From JBNKFV01 sp050289485 (GTDB lineage: Bacteria > Pseudomonadota > Gammaproteobacteria > Pseudomonadales > Cellvibrionaceae): 64,000 nucleotides of DNA. The DNA is taken from contig JBNKFV010000009.1 of NCBI GenBank assembly GCA_050289485.1, positions 124,001 to 188,000 on the forward strand. The letters run 5' to 3'. The stretch's first letter is position 1. Every line of letters begins with the position of its first letter. Of this stretch, positions 51,860-60,139 are shown one piece after another. The notes beneath the pieces were generated by a model that saw only the letters and a program-made list of their open reading frames with translations, had not been told where the DNA came from and made no database searches. A program made the translations under genes and the position numbers.

Positions 51860-52678
51860 ATGGCAGAGACAACCTACGATATTGTATTTCGTGGCGATAT
51901 TGTATTGGGTACTCCATTACCCAAGGTGAAAGAAAACCTCATGCGCTTGTTTAAGATTGACGCCGCCAAGGTTGAAAGTCTTTTCTCCGGTCAGGCTGTG
52001 GTGTTAAAGCGTGGTCTTGATGACGCTACGGTAAAAAAATATGTTCAGGTACTCACGCAGGCCGGTGCGCAGGTTCAGGCCGTTGCGGTGGGAGGGGATG
52101 CTAAGGGCTCTGGCAAAGCTAAACCCGTACCTCAACGGGCTAAAAAAATGTCGATGGCCGAGCGTTTGGCGGCTGAGCAGGCAGCGGCAGAAAAAGAGTC
52201 TGCTGCTGTTAAGCCAGATTCTGCTGAAAGCGATGACAGTGGTTTTTCATTAGCGCCCGTTGGCAGCAATCTGCTGGATACAAAAGAGCAGAGCGTGGTT
52301 GACGAGGTGGCAGTGGATACGTCTGGGTTGTCGCTGCGGGATGCGGGTGGTGATTTGCTTGATGCCAATGAACGCAGCCACGTTACTGCCGTTGAGGTGC
52401 TAGATATTCAGTTCGATGTTGCAGAGGCTGGCGCCGATTTATTGGATGCCAGCGAACGTAGCCATATGCCGGCTGTTGACGTGCCAGATATTCAGTTTGA
52501 TATTGCCGAAGCCGGTGCCGACTTATTAAAGACGAGTGAGCGCAAGCAGGAGTCACCTGTTGAGGTTAACCTGCAAAACTGGGATATTGCCGAAGCAGGT
52601 TCTGATCTCGGCCAGATTAAAAAGCCGAAATCACCACCGGCGCCCGATACCAGCCGCTTGTCATTGAAAGAAGAGTAA
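51860..52678 (+). CDS. Hypothetical protein with five C-terminal repeats
   Basis: A 272-residue soluble protein. Residues 5-75 form a compact domain (YDIVFRGDIVLGTPLPKVKE, LFSGQAVVLKRGLDDATVKK) seen at the N-terminus of several uncharacterised gammaproteobacterial proteins. An Ala/Glu/Lys linker follows, then five copies of a 26-30-residue motif around FSLAPVGSNLLDTKEQS, LSLRDAGGDLLDANERSH, FDVAEAGADLLDASERSH, FDIAEAGADLLKTSERK and WDIAEAGSDLGQIKK. The linker and repeats are acidic and probably flexible. No signal peptide. Function unknown. AAAGGGG precedes the start. Confidence 0.75.
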   Translation: MAETTYDIVFRGDIVLGTPLPKVKENLMRLFKIDAAKVESLFSGQAVVLKRGLDDATVKKYVQVLTQAGAQVQAVAVGGDAKGSGKAKPVPQRAKKMSMAERLAAEQAAAEKESAAVKPDSAESDDSGFSLAPVGSNLLDTKEQSVVDEVAVDTSGLSLRDAGGDLLDANERSHVTAVEVLDIQFDVAEAGADLLDASERSHMPAVDVPDIQFDIAEAGADLLKTSERKQESPVEVNLQNWDIAEAGSDLGQIKKPKSPPAPDTSRLSLKEE

Positions 52679-52720
52679 AAAGATGAATGCGTTGTTTCCC
52701 TTTGTTTTGATCGTCATTTT

Positions 52721-53527
52721 ATGAATCACTCCATGGATCTTGCTTCGTACTTCACACGTGTCGGTTTGGCGGGTGGAACCCTGTCTGCCAGTACTGAAAA
52801 TTTGCAACGGCTACATCAAGCGCAAGTGTATTCGATACCGTTTGAAAATTTCGATGTTGCTCTCGGCCGACCGGTTCATTTAGATTTGCCCGCGTTGGAA
52901 GAGAAACTTGTTCATCAGCGTCGTGGTGGTTACTGCTTTGAACTGAATGGGTTGTTCCGTGCGGTGTTGGAGCAGTTGGGGTATTCCGTTGTCCCCTTGC
53001 TGGGCCGCGTTCACCTGCGGGGTGATCACCTGGGGCGCACGCATTTATTACTGCTGGTAACGATCGAAAACCAGCAATGGGTAGCGGATGTTGGGTTTGG
53101 TGGCGGTTGTGGATTGATTACGCCGGAACGTTTTCAGTTTGATAAACCCTTTCAGCAACAGCATCAGCGTTTTCGCTATGTAAAAGACGATCGTTATGGG
53201 GTGATGTTCCAGTTATGGTGGGATAATAATCACTGGAAAAATATTTACAGCTTTGATTTTACCACAGTAGATTCCAGCGATATTGCGCTGGGCAATTATT
53301 TTACGTCTACCAGCCCCTCAAGTTTATTTACACAATCGATCGTTGCGACAAAACCCACGCCCAATGGTCGGCTTGCGCTGCTCAATCGACAAATGAAAAT
53401 TGTGCAAGACGGTGTAGAGCAGGTACTGGAAATCGAAAAAGGGCCTGCCTATTTCGAAATGCTGCGCGAGCAATTTGGTTTGGCGTTGGGTAAAGAGTTT
53501 TACGGTTTACCGCAGTTGGAGAAATAA
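52721..53527 (+). CDS. nat: Arylamine N-acetyltransferase
   Basis: A 268-residue acetyl-CoA-dependent enzyme with the Cys-His-Asp triad: Cys72 in RGGYCFELN, His in RTHLLLLV and Asp in VADVGFGG. PFENFDVALGR near residue 41 is also typical. Two in-frame ATG codons (52721 and 52733) are possible starts. Substrate in the cell is unknown. A bidirectional terminator separates it from the convergent ppa. Confidence 0.94.
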   Translation: MNHSMDLASYFTRVGLAGGTLSASTENLQRLHQAQVYSIPFENFDVALGRPVHLDLPALEEKLVHQRRGGYCFELNGLFRAVLEQLGYSVVPLLGRVHLRGDHLGRTHLLLLVTIENQQWVADVGFGGGCGLITPERFQFDKPFQQQHQRFRYVKDDRYGVMFQLWWDNNHWKNIYSFDFTTVDSSDIALGNYFTSTSPSSLFTQSIVATKPTPNGRLALLNRQMKIVQDGVEQVLEIEKGPAYFEMLREQFGLALGKEFYGLPQLEK

Positions 53528-53564
53528 CCCAAATACTGAACTGAGTATCGGTGTGGCAGCCAAT

Positions 53565-53590
53565 AAAAAACCACCCGCAGGTGGTTTTTT
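53565..53590. terminator. Bidirectional terminator between nat and ppa
   Basis: A-run, stem ACCACC/GGTGGT, loop CGCA, T-run; symmetric for the two convergent genes. Confidence 0.92.
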
Positions 53591-53623
53591 ATTGATGTAC
53601 TACCAAGGTTAAATCGAGGTGAT

Positions 53624-54172
53624 TTAGAAGTTGGGTTTTTCTTCACTGGTTTGGTAGCGCTCAACTGACTCGTTGATTTCGCGCTTGGCTTCTTCTGGGC
53701 CTTCCCAGCCTTCGATTTTAACCCACTTGCCTTTCTCCAGATCTTTGTAGTGCTCGAAGAAGTGAGCAATTTGATCCAGGGTGATACTTGGCAGGTCACG
53801 AACGGTGGCGACATTAGTGTACAGTGGGGTGATTTTATCAACCGGTACGGCAACAATTTTAGCGTCTTCGCCTGACTCGTCGGTCATTTTCAGCACGCCA
53901 ATGGGACGGCAGCGAATCACAGAGCCAGGAATCAGTGCCAGGGGCATAACAACCAGTACATCAACGGGGTCGCCGTCGCCGCACAAGGTGTGTGGCACGT
54001 AACCGTAGTTGCATGGGTAGTGCATGGCAGTGCCCAGCATGCGATCTACGAAAATAGCACCACTGTCTTTGTCTACTTCATACTTGATAGGGTCGCCATT
54101 CAATGGAATTTCGATGATCACGTTGATGTCATCTGGCAGGCTTTTACCCGAAGGTACTTGATCCAAACTCAT
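53624..54172 (-). CDS. ppa: Soluble inorganic pyrophosphatase (family I)
   Basis: A 182-residue enzyme hydrolysing pyrophosphate to phosphate. VIIEIPLNGDPIKYEVDKDSG, MHYPCNYGYVPHTLCGDGDPVDVLV (the signature with three metal-binding Asp) and KWVKIEGWEG are all present. The ATG at 54172 gives the family length; the frame extends to 54190. A membrane pyrophosphatase is encoded close by. Confidence 0.97.
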   Translation of the reverse strand: MSLDQVPSGKSLPDDINVIIEIPLNGDPIKYEVDKDSGAIFVDRMLGTAMHYPCNYGYVPHTLCGDGDPVDVLVVMPLALIPGSVIRCRPIGVLKMTDESGEDAKIVAVPVDKITPLYTNVATVRDLPSITLDQIAHFFEHYKDLEKGKWVKIEGWEGPEEAKREINESVERYQTSEEKPNF

Positions 54173-54337
54173 GCTGTTCTCTCTATGCAAAGGTGGTAAG
54201 GTTTTCCAGAGGTACTCTCAATACCCTCCGGGCTCTTAAATCGGGCCGCGATTCTATCACACTGGTGCTACCATACAACGCAAGGCCCGTGGCGCCTATG
54301 CCACATTGGTAGTATTGAACGATTCGAGGAGGCTCCT

Positions 54338-54700
54338 ATGACGGAAATTCCACTTTCACAGCAGCATTGTGCCCCCCTGCCTAAGGGGGCGCCGGTATTG
54401 GCGCAGGAGAAGGTTGATGCATTGCTGGCACAAATCGATAGTCACTGGCAGCTCACCAACACGGGCCTGGGCATTGAGAGAAAGGTCAACGTAAGCAATT
54501 TTGCCCAGGCGCTGGCATTGGCAAATCGCTGTGGGGCACTGGCTGAGCAAGAAGATCATCACCCGGATATGCAGTTGGGCTGGGGCTACTTCACGGTGCA
54601 TTTCACCACGCATTCAGTGGGTGGGTTGTCAATCAATGATTTTATCTGTGCGGCCAGGTTTGATCAGTTATTAACCCGGCGAATATTATTGTCGGGTTAA
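54338..54700 (+). CDS. phhB: Pterin-4a-carbinolamine dehydratase
   Basis: A 120-residue enzyme recycling the pterin cofactor of aromatic amino-acid hydroxylases. EQEDHHPDMQLGWGYFTVHFTTHSVGGLS is the family signature with its histidines. GAGGAGG precedes the ATG. The last ~11 residues (LTRRILLSG) are encoded by a palindromic repeat that also supplies the stop codon, so the original C-terminus may have been replaced. No phenylalanine hydroxylase gene is next to it. Confidence 0.94.
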   Translation: MTEIPLSQQHCAPLPKGAPVLAQEKVDALLAQIDSHWQLTNTGLGIERKVNVSNFAQALALANRCGALAEQEDHHPDMQLGWGYFTVHFTTHSVGGLSINDFICAARFDQLLTRRILLSG

Positions 54701-54702
54701 TA
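54669..54702. repeat. Palindromic repeat element C, inside the 3' end of phhB
   Basis: Ten-bp arms TATTAACCCG/CGGGTTAATA with a 14-nt loop containing TTATTGT. Arms and part of the loop match elements A and B near 44.1-44.2 kb. Confidence 0.75.
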
Positions 54703-54981
54703 GTTGATGGTTAACCGGCTGCTACTGTCGTTTTGATAGGACCTGGCCTACAATCTGGTAAGGGCTTGCGTTACCGTTTGTATAGCATCATTAATATCTC
54801 ATCTGCAATTTCTGTTGGCCATGACCGGCCTGCTGAAATGTGTTCTGTTTAGCTCAAGCTCTTGGAAGTCAGTATGTGGTCCTGCGTAAGCCGGGCCGGC
54901 AAGGCTTGTTGATATGCCTTGGGCTCCTCTGAAGTGCAAAACGATGTTACTCCTAAAATCATAACAATGAGGGTGAAACAG

Positions 54982-57003
54982 ATGGATGCATTAGGAATTC
55001 CCCCGGTACTGGGGCTGTTTGGATTGATTGCTGCGTTTGTAATGTACCGGGTGGTGAAACGTTACCCCGGTGGGGAAGGCAAGGTCGTGGAAATTGCCTC
55101 GGCTATTCATGATGGTGCGATGGTTTTTATGCGCCGCGAGTACAGTATTCTTGCAGTATTTGCACTGATCGTTACGGTTCTCCTGTTTATTGGTTTTCGT
55201 TCGTGGCATACGCCATTGGCGTTTGTCGTGGGCGCGCTGTGCTCAGCTATTGCGGGTTACATTGGTATGTACACCGCAACCCAGGCCAATGTGCGCACGA
55301 CCGTTGCCGCCAGTACCGATGGCCCGGCAGCGGCGCTCACCGTCGCGTTTTACGGTGGCTCCATTATGGGGCTTACGGTGGCGGCCATGGGCTTGCTGGG
55401 CTTAGGCAGTTTGTATTTGCTGTTTGGTGCCAACCCCGAACATGCCGAGGCCATTCATGGTTTTGGTATGGGGGCGTCGACGGTCGCCCTGTTTTCTCGG
55501 GTAGGCGGCGGCATTTTTACCAAAAGTGCAGATGTGGGCGCTGATCTGGTGGGCAAAGTCGAGGCCGGTATTCCCGAAGACGACCCCCGCAACCCCGGTG
55601 TGATTGCCGATAATGTGGGCGACAACGTGGGTGACGTGGCCGGTATGGGGTCTGATATTTTCGAGTCGTACTGCGGCTCGATGATCGCCACCATTGCTAT
55701 TGCCGCGACCTTGCCGTTGGCGACGCTGGCCATTTTGGGGGCCGAACGGGAAGAACTGATGTTTGCGCCATTAGCGTTGGCCTCTACTGGTTTGATCTGT
55801 TCTATTTTGGGGATTTTGCTGGTGAAAATGGTTTCCGGCAAATCGCCTGAAGTCGCTTTACGCATCGGTACCATGGGCGCAAGCCTGCTGTTTATTGCTG
55901 CGGCTTACGTGACTCTCACTCAGTTGGGGGTGAGCCACCGTGTGTGGTGGTGTGTGGTTTTGGGGGCTGCCGGTGGCATTGTGATTGGGTTGGTCACCGA
56001 GTACTACACCGGCGGCAAGCCTGTGCAAAATATTGCCCGCGATGGCGAAACCGGGCCAGCTACAGTGATGATTTCCGGCTTGGCGACGGGTATGGAATCG
56101 GTGGTGCTACCCGTGTTAGTTATTGCCGGTATTATATTGGGGAGCAGCCTCTTATTGCCCGATGGTGCCGGTGTGTATGGGGTAGGTATTGCCGCTGTTG
56201 GCATGTTATCAACCGTGGGTATTACCATGGCTATTGACGCATACGGTCCCATTGCTGATAACGCCGGGGGCATTGCTGAAATGGCTGAGCTGGGTAGCGA
56301 TGTGCGCAAAATTACCGACGGCCTGGACGAAGTGGGCAATACCACTGCCGCCATTGGTAAAGGGTTTGCCATTGGCGCAGCCGGTTTGGCCGCCTTGGCG
56401 ATTATTGCCGCGTATATCGAAACCGTGTCGTTGCATGTAGAGGGGTTCCGCCTTGAAATCAGTGACCCATTTGTGTTGGCCGGTATGTTTCTGGGAGGCA
56501 TTTTCCCCTTTTTGGTGAGTGCTATTACCATGCGCGCTGTGGGTGATGCTGCGTTTGACATGATCAAGGAAATTCGTCGCCAGTTTAAAGAGATTCCCGG
56601 CCTGATGGAGGGCACAGCCAAGCCCGACAGCGGTCGCTGTGTTGATATTGCCACGCAGGCTGCGTTGCGCCGCATGGTAACGCCCGGCGTGTTAGCGGTA
56701 GGTGCGCCGGTGGTGGTGGGCTTTTTACTGGGGCCTGCGGCCTTGGGTGGCATGCTTGGTGGTGCGCTGGTGACCTGTGTATTACTGGCCTTGACGATGG
56801 CAAATGCCGGTGGGGCCTGGGACAACGCCAAAAAATATATCGAGAAAGGTAATTTTGGCGGCAAAGGTTCTGATGTGCATAAAGCTGCAGTGGTGGGTGA
56901 TACCGTGGGAGACCCCTTCAAGGATACCTCTGGTCCGGCCATGAATATTCTCATTAATGTGATGGCGATTGTCAGTTTGGTGATAGCGCCTCTTTTGGCG
57001 TAA
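54982..57003 (+). CDS. hppA: Membrane-bound ion-translocating pyrophosphatase
   Basis: A 673-residue enzyme with about 16 membrane helices that couples PPi hydrolysis to H+ or Na+ export. The active-site segments DVGADLVGKVEAGIPEDDPRN, NVGDNVGDVAGMGSDIFESY and GDTVGDPFKDTSGPA are complete. GNTTAAIGKG has Ala at the position (460 in the reference numbering) that marks K+-dependent enzymes. H+ versus Na+ specificity is not resolved. GAGGGTG before the ATG at 54982 decides the start; the frame is open to 54919. Confidence 0.95.
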   Translation: MDALGIPPVLGLFGLIAAFVMYRVVKRYPGGEGKVVEIASAIHDGAMVFMRREYSILAVFALIVTVLLFIGFRSWHTPLAFVVGALCSAIAGYIGMYTATQANVRTTVAASTDGPAAALTVAFYGGSIMGLTVAAMGLLGLGSLYLLFGANPEHAEAIHGFGMGASTVALFSRVGGGIFTKSADVGADLVGKVEAGIPEDDPRNPGVIADNVGDNVGDVAGMGSDIFESYCGSMIATIAIAATLPLATLAILGAEREELMFAPLALASTGLICSILGILLVKMVSGKSPEVALRIGTMGASLLFIAAAYVTLTQLGVSHRVWWCVVLGAAGGIVIGLVTEYYTGGKPVQNIARDGETGPATVMISGLATGMESVVLPVLVIAGIILGSSLLLPDGAGVYGVGIAAVGMLSTVGITMAIDAYGPIADNAGGIAEMAELGSDVRKITDGLDEVGNTTAAIGKGFAIGAAGLAALAIIAAYIETVSLHVEGFRLEISDPFVLAGMFLGGIFPFLVSAITMRAVGDAAFDMIKEIRRQFKEIPGLMEGTAKPDSGRCVDIATQAALRRMVTPGVLAVGAPVVVGFLLGPAALGGMLGGALVTCVLLALTMANAGGAWDNAKKYIEKGNFGGKGSDVHKAAVVGDTVGDPFKDTSGPAMNILINVMAIVSLVIAPLLA

Positions 57004-57027
57004 AAATCGCGCAAAAAATAGCGTGGA

Positions 57028-57059
57028 GGGGGGAGTCGGGAGGCTCACCCCCGGTTTTT
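57028..57059 (+). terminator. Terminator after hppA
   Basis: G-rich/C-rich stem (57028-57035 with 57044-57052, one bulge) followed by GG and five T. Confidence 0.7.
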
Positions 57060-57375
57060 GCTGCCATGTTTTCCTAAGGTAGCCCAGGTAATTTTCCCCT
57101 GAGTGATACTTCGCACTATAGCCGACGAGACGATGCCGGTTATCTCGCAAAATCAACCTCTTATCATCATCGATTTTAGCGGCGACTCTCTGCGCTACCG
57201 TTACTGCTTCGTTCTTTAGAGGGTGCCCTACTCAAACCTTTCCAATACTTGACCCAGCTCAAGGCAGGCTAGTGTGGCTGCGGTAGGCTACAGCTATACG
57301 ATATTTGACCGGGTAGTACTGCAACACAGGCGGGTGCTGAAAACCCGGCAGTTCAGCAACAAGGCAGGGGTTAAC
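57060..57375. other. Intergenic region before the TetR gene
   Basis: About 316 bases without a supported gene. The TetR frame is open through part of it (from 57274), but no ribosome site is found there. No repeat or strong promoter was recognised. Confidence 0.4.
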
Positions 57376-58032
57376 ATGGTGCACGTTGTACAGTCTAAGG
57401 GAGAGCATTTGCCACAGGGCAGTTTATTGGAGGCGGCCAAAGAAGAGATACTTGATGTCGCTGAGCGCGTTGTTCTGGAAAAAGGCCTCGAAAAAGTATC
57501 GATGAATGATGTTAAGCAATCGCTGGAAGCGCCGCATCGGATGATGTTGGCAGAGTGCTTTACCAGCAAGAATGCCTTACTGTCAGCATTGGTGCAACGC
57601 TATATCGAGCACGATAAAGCTTATTTCAAAGATCTGTTTTACCGCGCAGAATTTTTGTGTAGCGACCCTCTGGAGCAGATTATCCTGTTTGCCAATTTGT
57701 TGTCTGAGTCTATCGTTTCACAGCCTGTGATTGAACGAGGTTGCCTGCTTGCAGCCTGTGCCCAGCGGATAGAGGGACTCGAGACCAAAATACAACAACA
57801 ACTGTGCGAGGGTATTGATGCATGGCGAGCCGCAATTCTCGAGCGGCTGGAAGCGGTAGCGGCACTCTATCCACCCACCATTGAGGTCAATCTGCAAGAG
57901 CTGTGCGATATGTTACTGAGCCTGTTGCAGGGCGGTATTATTGTATCACGACTCGTGGGTACCCCATCGGTCGTGACAGCTCAGGTTCAGCATTTTCGCA
58001 ACTATTTACGCCTGTTGTTTGAGACGGCGTAA
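57376..58032 (+). CDS. TetR/AcrR-family regulator
   Basis: A 218-residue repressor-type protein. An N-terminal helix-turn-helix (AAKEEILDVAERVVLEKGLEKVSMNDVKQSL, then HRMMLAECFTSKNALLSALV) is followed by an all-helical ligand domain with RGCLLAACAQRIEGLETKIQ. The recognition helix (LEAPHRMMLAECF) deviates from the common GVSKGTLYHYF form. The ATG at 57376 follows AGGGG; an upstream extension to 57274 is unlikely. Ligand and targets are unknown; the 2OG dioxygenase downstream is a candidate. Confidence 0.88.
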   Translation: MVHVVQSKGEHLPQGSLLEAAKEEILDVAERVVLEKGLEKVSMNDVKQSLEAPHRMMLAECFTSKNALLSALVQRYIEHDKAYFKDLFYRAEFLCSDPLEQIILFANLLSESIVSQPVIERGCLLAACAQRIEGLETKIQQQLCEGIDAWRAAILERLEAVAALYPPTIEVNLQELCDMLLSLLQGGIIVSRLVGTPSVVTAQVQHFRNYLRLLFETA

Positions 58033-58190
58033 CTTGAAGATATATATTTAAGTGCCATTCTTGACCTGTTAATCTAGGCATTGATACTTAGGGTAGTTCT
58101 GAAAAATTCAGAGGTAGATTATTCAGAGCACAAGAGCTCTCCTGAGTACTAACGATCTATTTACTGCTCAAACAGGACAGGCATACAGCA

Positions 58191-58958
58191 ATGGACGATC
58201 AACGGTTACAGGAAATCCGCGAACAACTTATCGCTGACGACAAAGGATTCTATGTTATCAAAGGTTTTTACTCATCGGACGAGGTGCAGCAATATCTGGA
58301 TTACTGCCAGAATTTTCTAAAAGAAGGGCCGGTTATTCACGACCGTATTAACACCGATAGGATGTTCGATTATGTTCATCCTCGCTCTCACGACCATGTC
58401 GCCCGTACTTCACGTATCTACCAATATTTTCACAATCACGACCATGGGGGGGTTGCCGATTTTTTAGGCAAAGCCATACGCTTTCGTGACCAGATTGAGG
58501 CTGTTTGGCTGGACGACGACGTGTACCGTTCAGAGCGGGATAAATTGCAGAATTACACGATTGTGACCAGTTACCATGGTAACCACGGCATGTTACCCAT
58601 CCATCGCGATTATTATGGCCCTGCTAAATTGCCGCTGATCCAGTTTTGGGTATTGCTTTCCACTCCAGAAAAAGACTATTTCGATGGCAATATTATTTTG
58701 CATACGGCCACTGGCAAAACCATAGCGTTAGAAAAAGACTTAGGTTTACAACCCGGTGATGCGGTTATTTTTGATAAGCATCTGGAGCATGAAGTTGAAC
58801 AAACTCGTGATGCCGGACCACAAGCCAAAGGTCGCTGGACTGTGCTAATTGGCGCCAGGGCCGAGCGGGATAGTTGCTCAAAAGCCTGGTATAAGCGAAT
58901 ACGGCATAGTAACGCCGCCCATAAAGCGGCCCAGTTTGTGAAGGGGTTAAAGGGTTAG
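58191..58958 (+). CDS. Phytanoyl-CoA dioxygenase-like Fe(II)/2-oxoglutarate enzyme
   Basis: A 255-residue protein with a double-stranded beta-helix fold. The iron ligands are suggested by His-x-Asp in LPIHRDYYG and a distal His in FDKHLEHEVEQT; the Arg in KGRWTVLIGARAE could bind 2-oxoglutarate. The N-terminal DDKGFYVIKGFYSSDEVQQY resembles PhyH proteins. Substrate unknown. It lies 158 bases after the TetR gene in the same direction. Confidence 0.75.
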   Translation: MDDQRLQEIREQLIADDKGFYVIKGFYSSDEVQQYLDYCQNFLKEGPVIHDRINTDRMFDYVHPRSHDHVARTSRIYQYFHNHDHGGVADFLGKAIRFRDQIEAVWLDDDVYRSERDKLQNYTIVTSYHGNHGMLPIHRDYYGPAKLPLIQFWVLLSTPEKDYFDGNIILHTATGKTIALEKDLGLQPGDAVIFDKHLEHEVEQTRDAGPQAKGRWTVLIGARAERDSCSKAWYKRIRHSNAAHKAAQFVKGLKG

Positions 58959-58993
58959 CCAGTGGGAGCTTTGGGCTGAAGTGTGAGTGAGCG

Positions 58994-59013
58994 GGGCTGT
59001 TTATATACAGCCC
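58994..59013. terminator. Hairpin between convergent genes
   Basis: Perfect 7-bp stem GGGCTGT/ACAGCCC with a 6-nt loop between the dioxygenase and the PhoD-like gene; no T-run on either strand. Confidence 0.45.
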
Positions 59014-59045
59014 AACCTTTATAGCACGACTAAGTGCACGGGCAA

Positions 59046-60137
59046 TTAATCTGAAGCCGCTGTTCCATCAATGTTATCGTCAATCTGCAATTCATCTAAA
59101 GATAGGGTTTGCTGAAGCAGTGTTTTACCTTCCACATTTTTAATTTTTACGTCGATAATAATTGGCGTTTTATCCCATTGAATCTCAATCAAACCGTAGT
59201 TGGCTTCGCTTACTGTGTCGCTGATACGAAACTGGTTTGGGCTGACGGGATGCCAGGTTTCTGTTAGGCCGCTAGAGGTTACATCGTAAAGTGGATACGG
59301 CAGATCTTTATTGTCGACACGGCTAATTTCGGCCCAGTGTGTGTCACCACTGATAACTAGTAAGCCGTTAACGTGATGCTGGTTGATAATACTGTGCAGT
59401 CGCGAGAGGTCTTTGGGGTAATTTGCCCAGGCTTCCCAGCCAGTGAAATCTGCTGCCAATTGCAGGCTGCTGGCCAGAATGCGAATTTTCGCCGGTTTTT
59501 GTAGCTCTTGTTCCAGCCACTGCCATTGTGCTTCGCCCAAAAAAATCGCATCGTCAGCAGTTTGTGGCTGGTAGGGGCCCCGATGGTTAAAGCGACTGAT
59601 CCACTGCTGTATAAAACTGCCTTTCTTTAACGGTGTGCGGTTCCAGCGTAAGTCGAGCATTAATAGCTGAATTCGTCGATCACCTTCGCCAAAATAGTAG
59701 GAAGTATATATTCCGCCTTCTTGTGTGCGGCGTGGTGAATCATCTGGTACATTCCAGAAATCCAACATAAGCTTACGCGACTCGTTTTTGATAGGGTTTT
59801 CCACCCCAGCATCATTTTGGCCGTAGTCATGATCGTCCCAGGTTGCAAAAACGGGTGTAGACGCACGCAGTTGTTGAAAGCCTGGAATTGTGGCTAATTG
59901 TTGATATTTATCTTTAAGCTCGTGTGGGCGCGTACTGTCACCATAAATGTTATCGCCAAGAAAAACAAAAGCGTCTGGTTTGTCGGCAAGTACTGCCTCC
60001 CAGATAGGTTGCGGTTTGTTTTGTTTAGCACATGAACCGAATGCGATTCGACTGATTGTATTTTCTGCGAAGGCTATTTGGCTAAAGCTGGTAGCAAACA
60101 CAGCGAGAACAAAAATAAAATAATTGGCAAGTTGCAT
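59046..60137 (-). CDS. Exported PhoD-like alkaline phosphatase/phosphodiesterase
   Basis: A 363-residue metallophosphoesterase. Signal peptide (MQLANYFIFVLAVFATSFSQIAFA), then FGSCAKQNKPQPIW, FVFLGDNIYGD, TWDDHDYGQND (the core PhoD motif with metal-binding Asp and His) and ISGDTHWAEI. PhoD enzymes hydrolyse phosphomono- and diesters outside the cytoplasm with Ca/Fe cofactors. It starts two bases after the stop of the preceding gene, so it belongs to a three-gene group with a phosphodiesterase-like protein and a TonB-dependent receptor. Confidence 0.93.
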   Translation of the reverse strand: MQLANYFIFVLAVFATSFSQIAFAENTISRIAFGSCAKQNKPQPIWEAVLADKPDAFVFLGDNIYGDSTRPHELKDKYQQLATIPGFQQLRASTPVFATWDDHDYGQNDAGVENPIKNESRKLMLDFWNVPDDSPRRTQEGGIYTSYYFGEGDRRIQLLMLDLRWNRTPLKKGSFIQQWISRFNHRGPYQPQTADDAIFLGEAQWQWLEQELQKPAKIRILASSLQLAADFTGWEAWANYPKDLSRLHSIINQHHVNGLLVISGDTHWAEISRVDNKDLPYPLYDVTSSGLTETWHPVSPNQFRISDTVSEANYGLIEIQWDKTPIIIDVKIKNVEGKTLLQQTLSLDELQIDDNIDGTAASD

Positions 60138-60139
60138 GG

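Noticed and set aside
56004..57014. 336-codon leftward frame antisense to hppA
   Set aside because: hppA is unmistakable on the plus strand; the antisense frame is a by-product of its codon use and has a low-complexity Ala/Pro/Thr composition.
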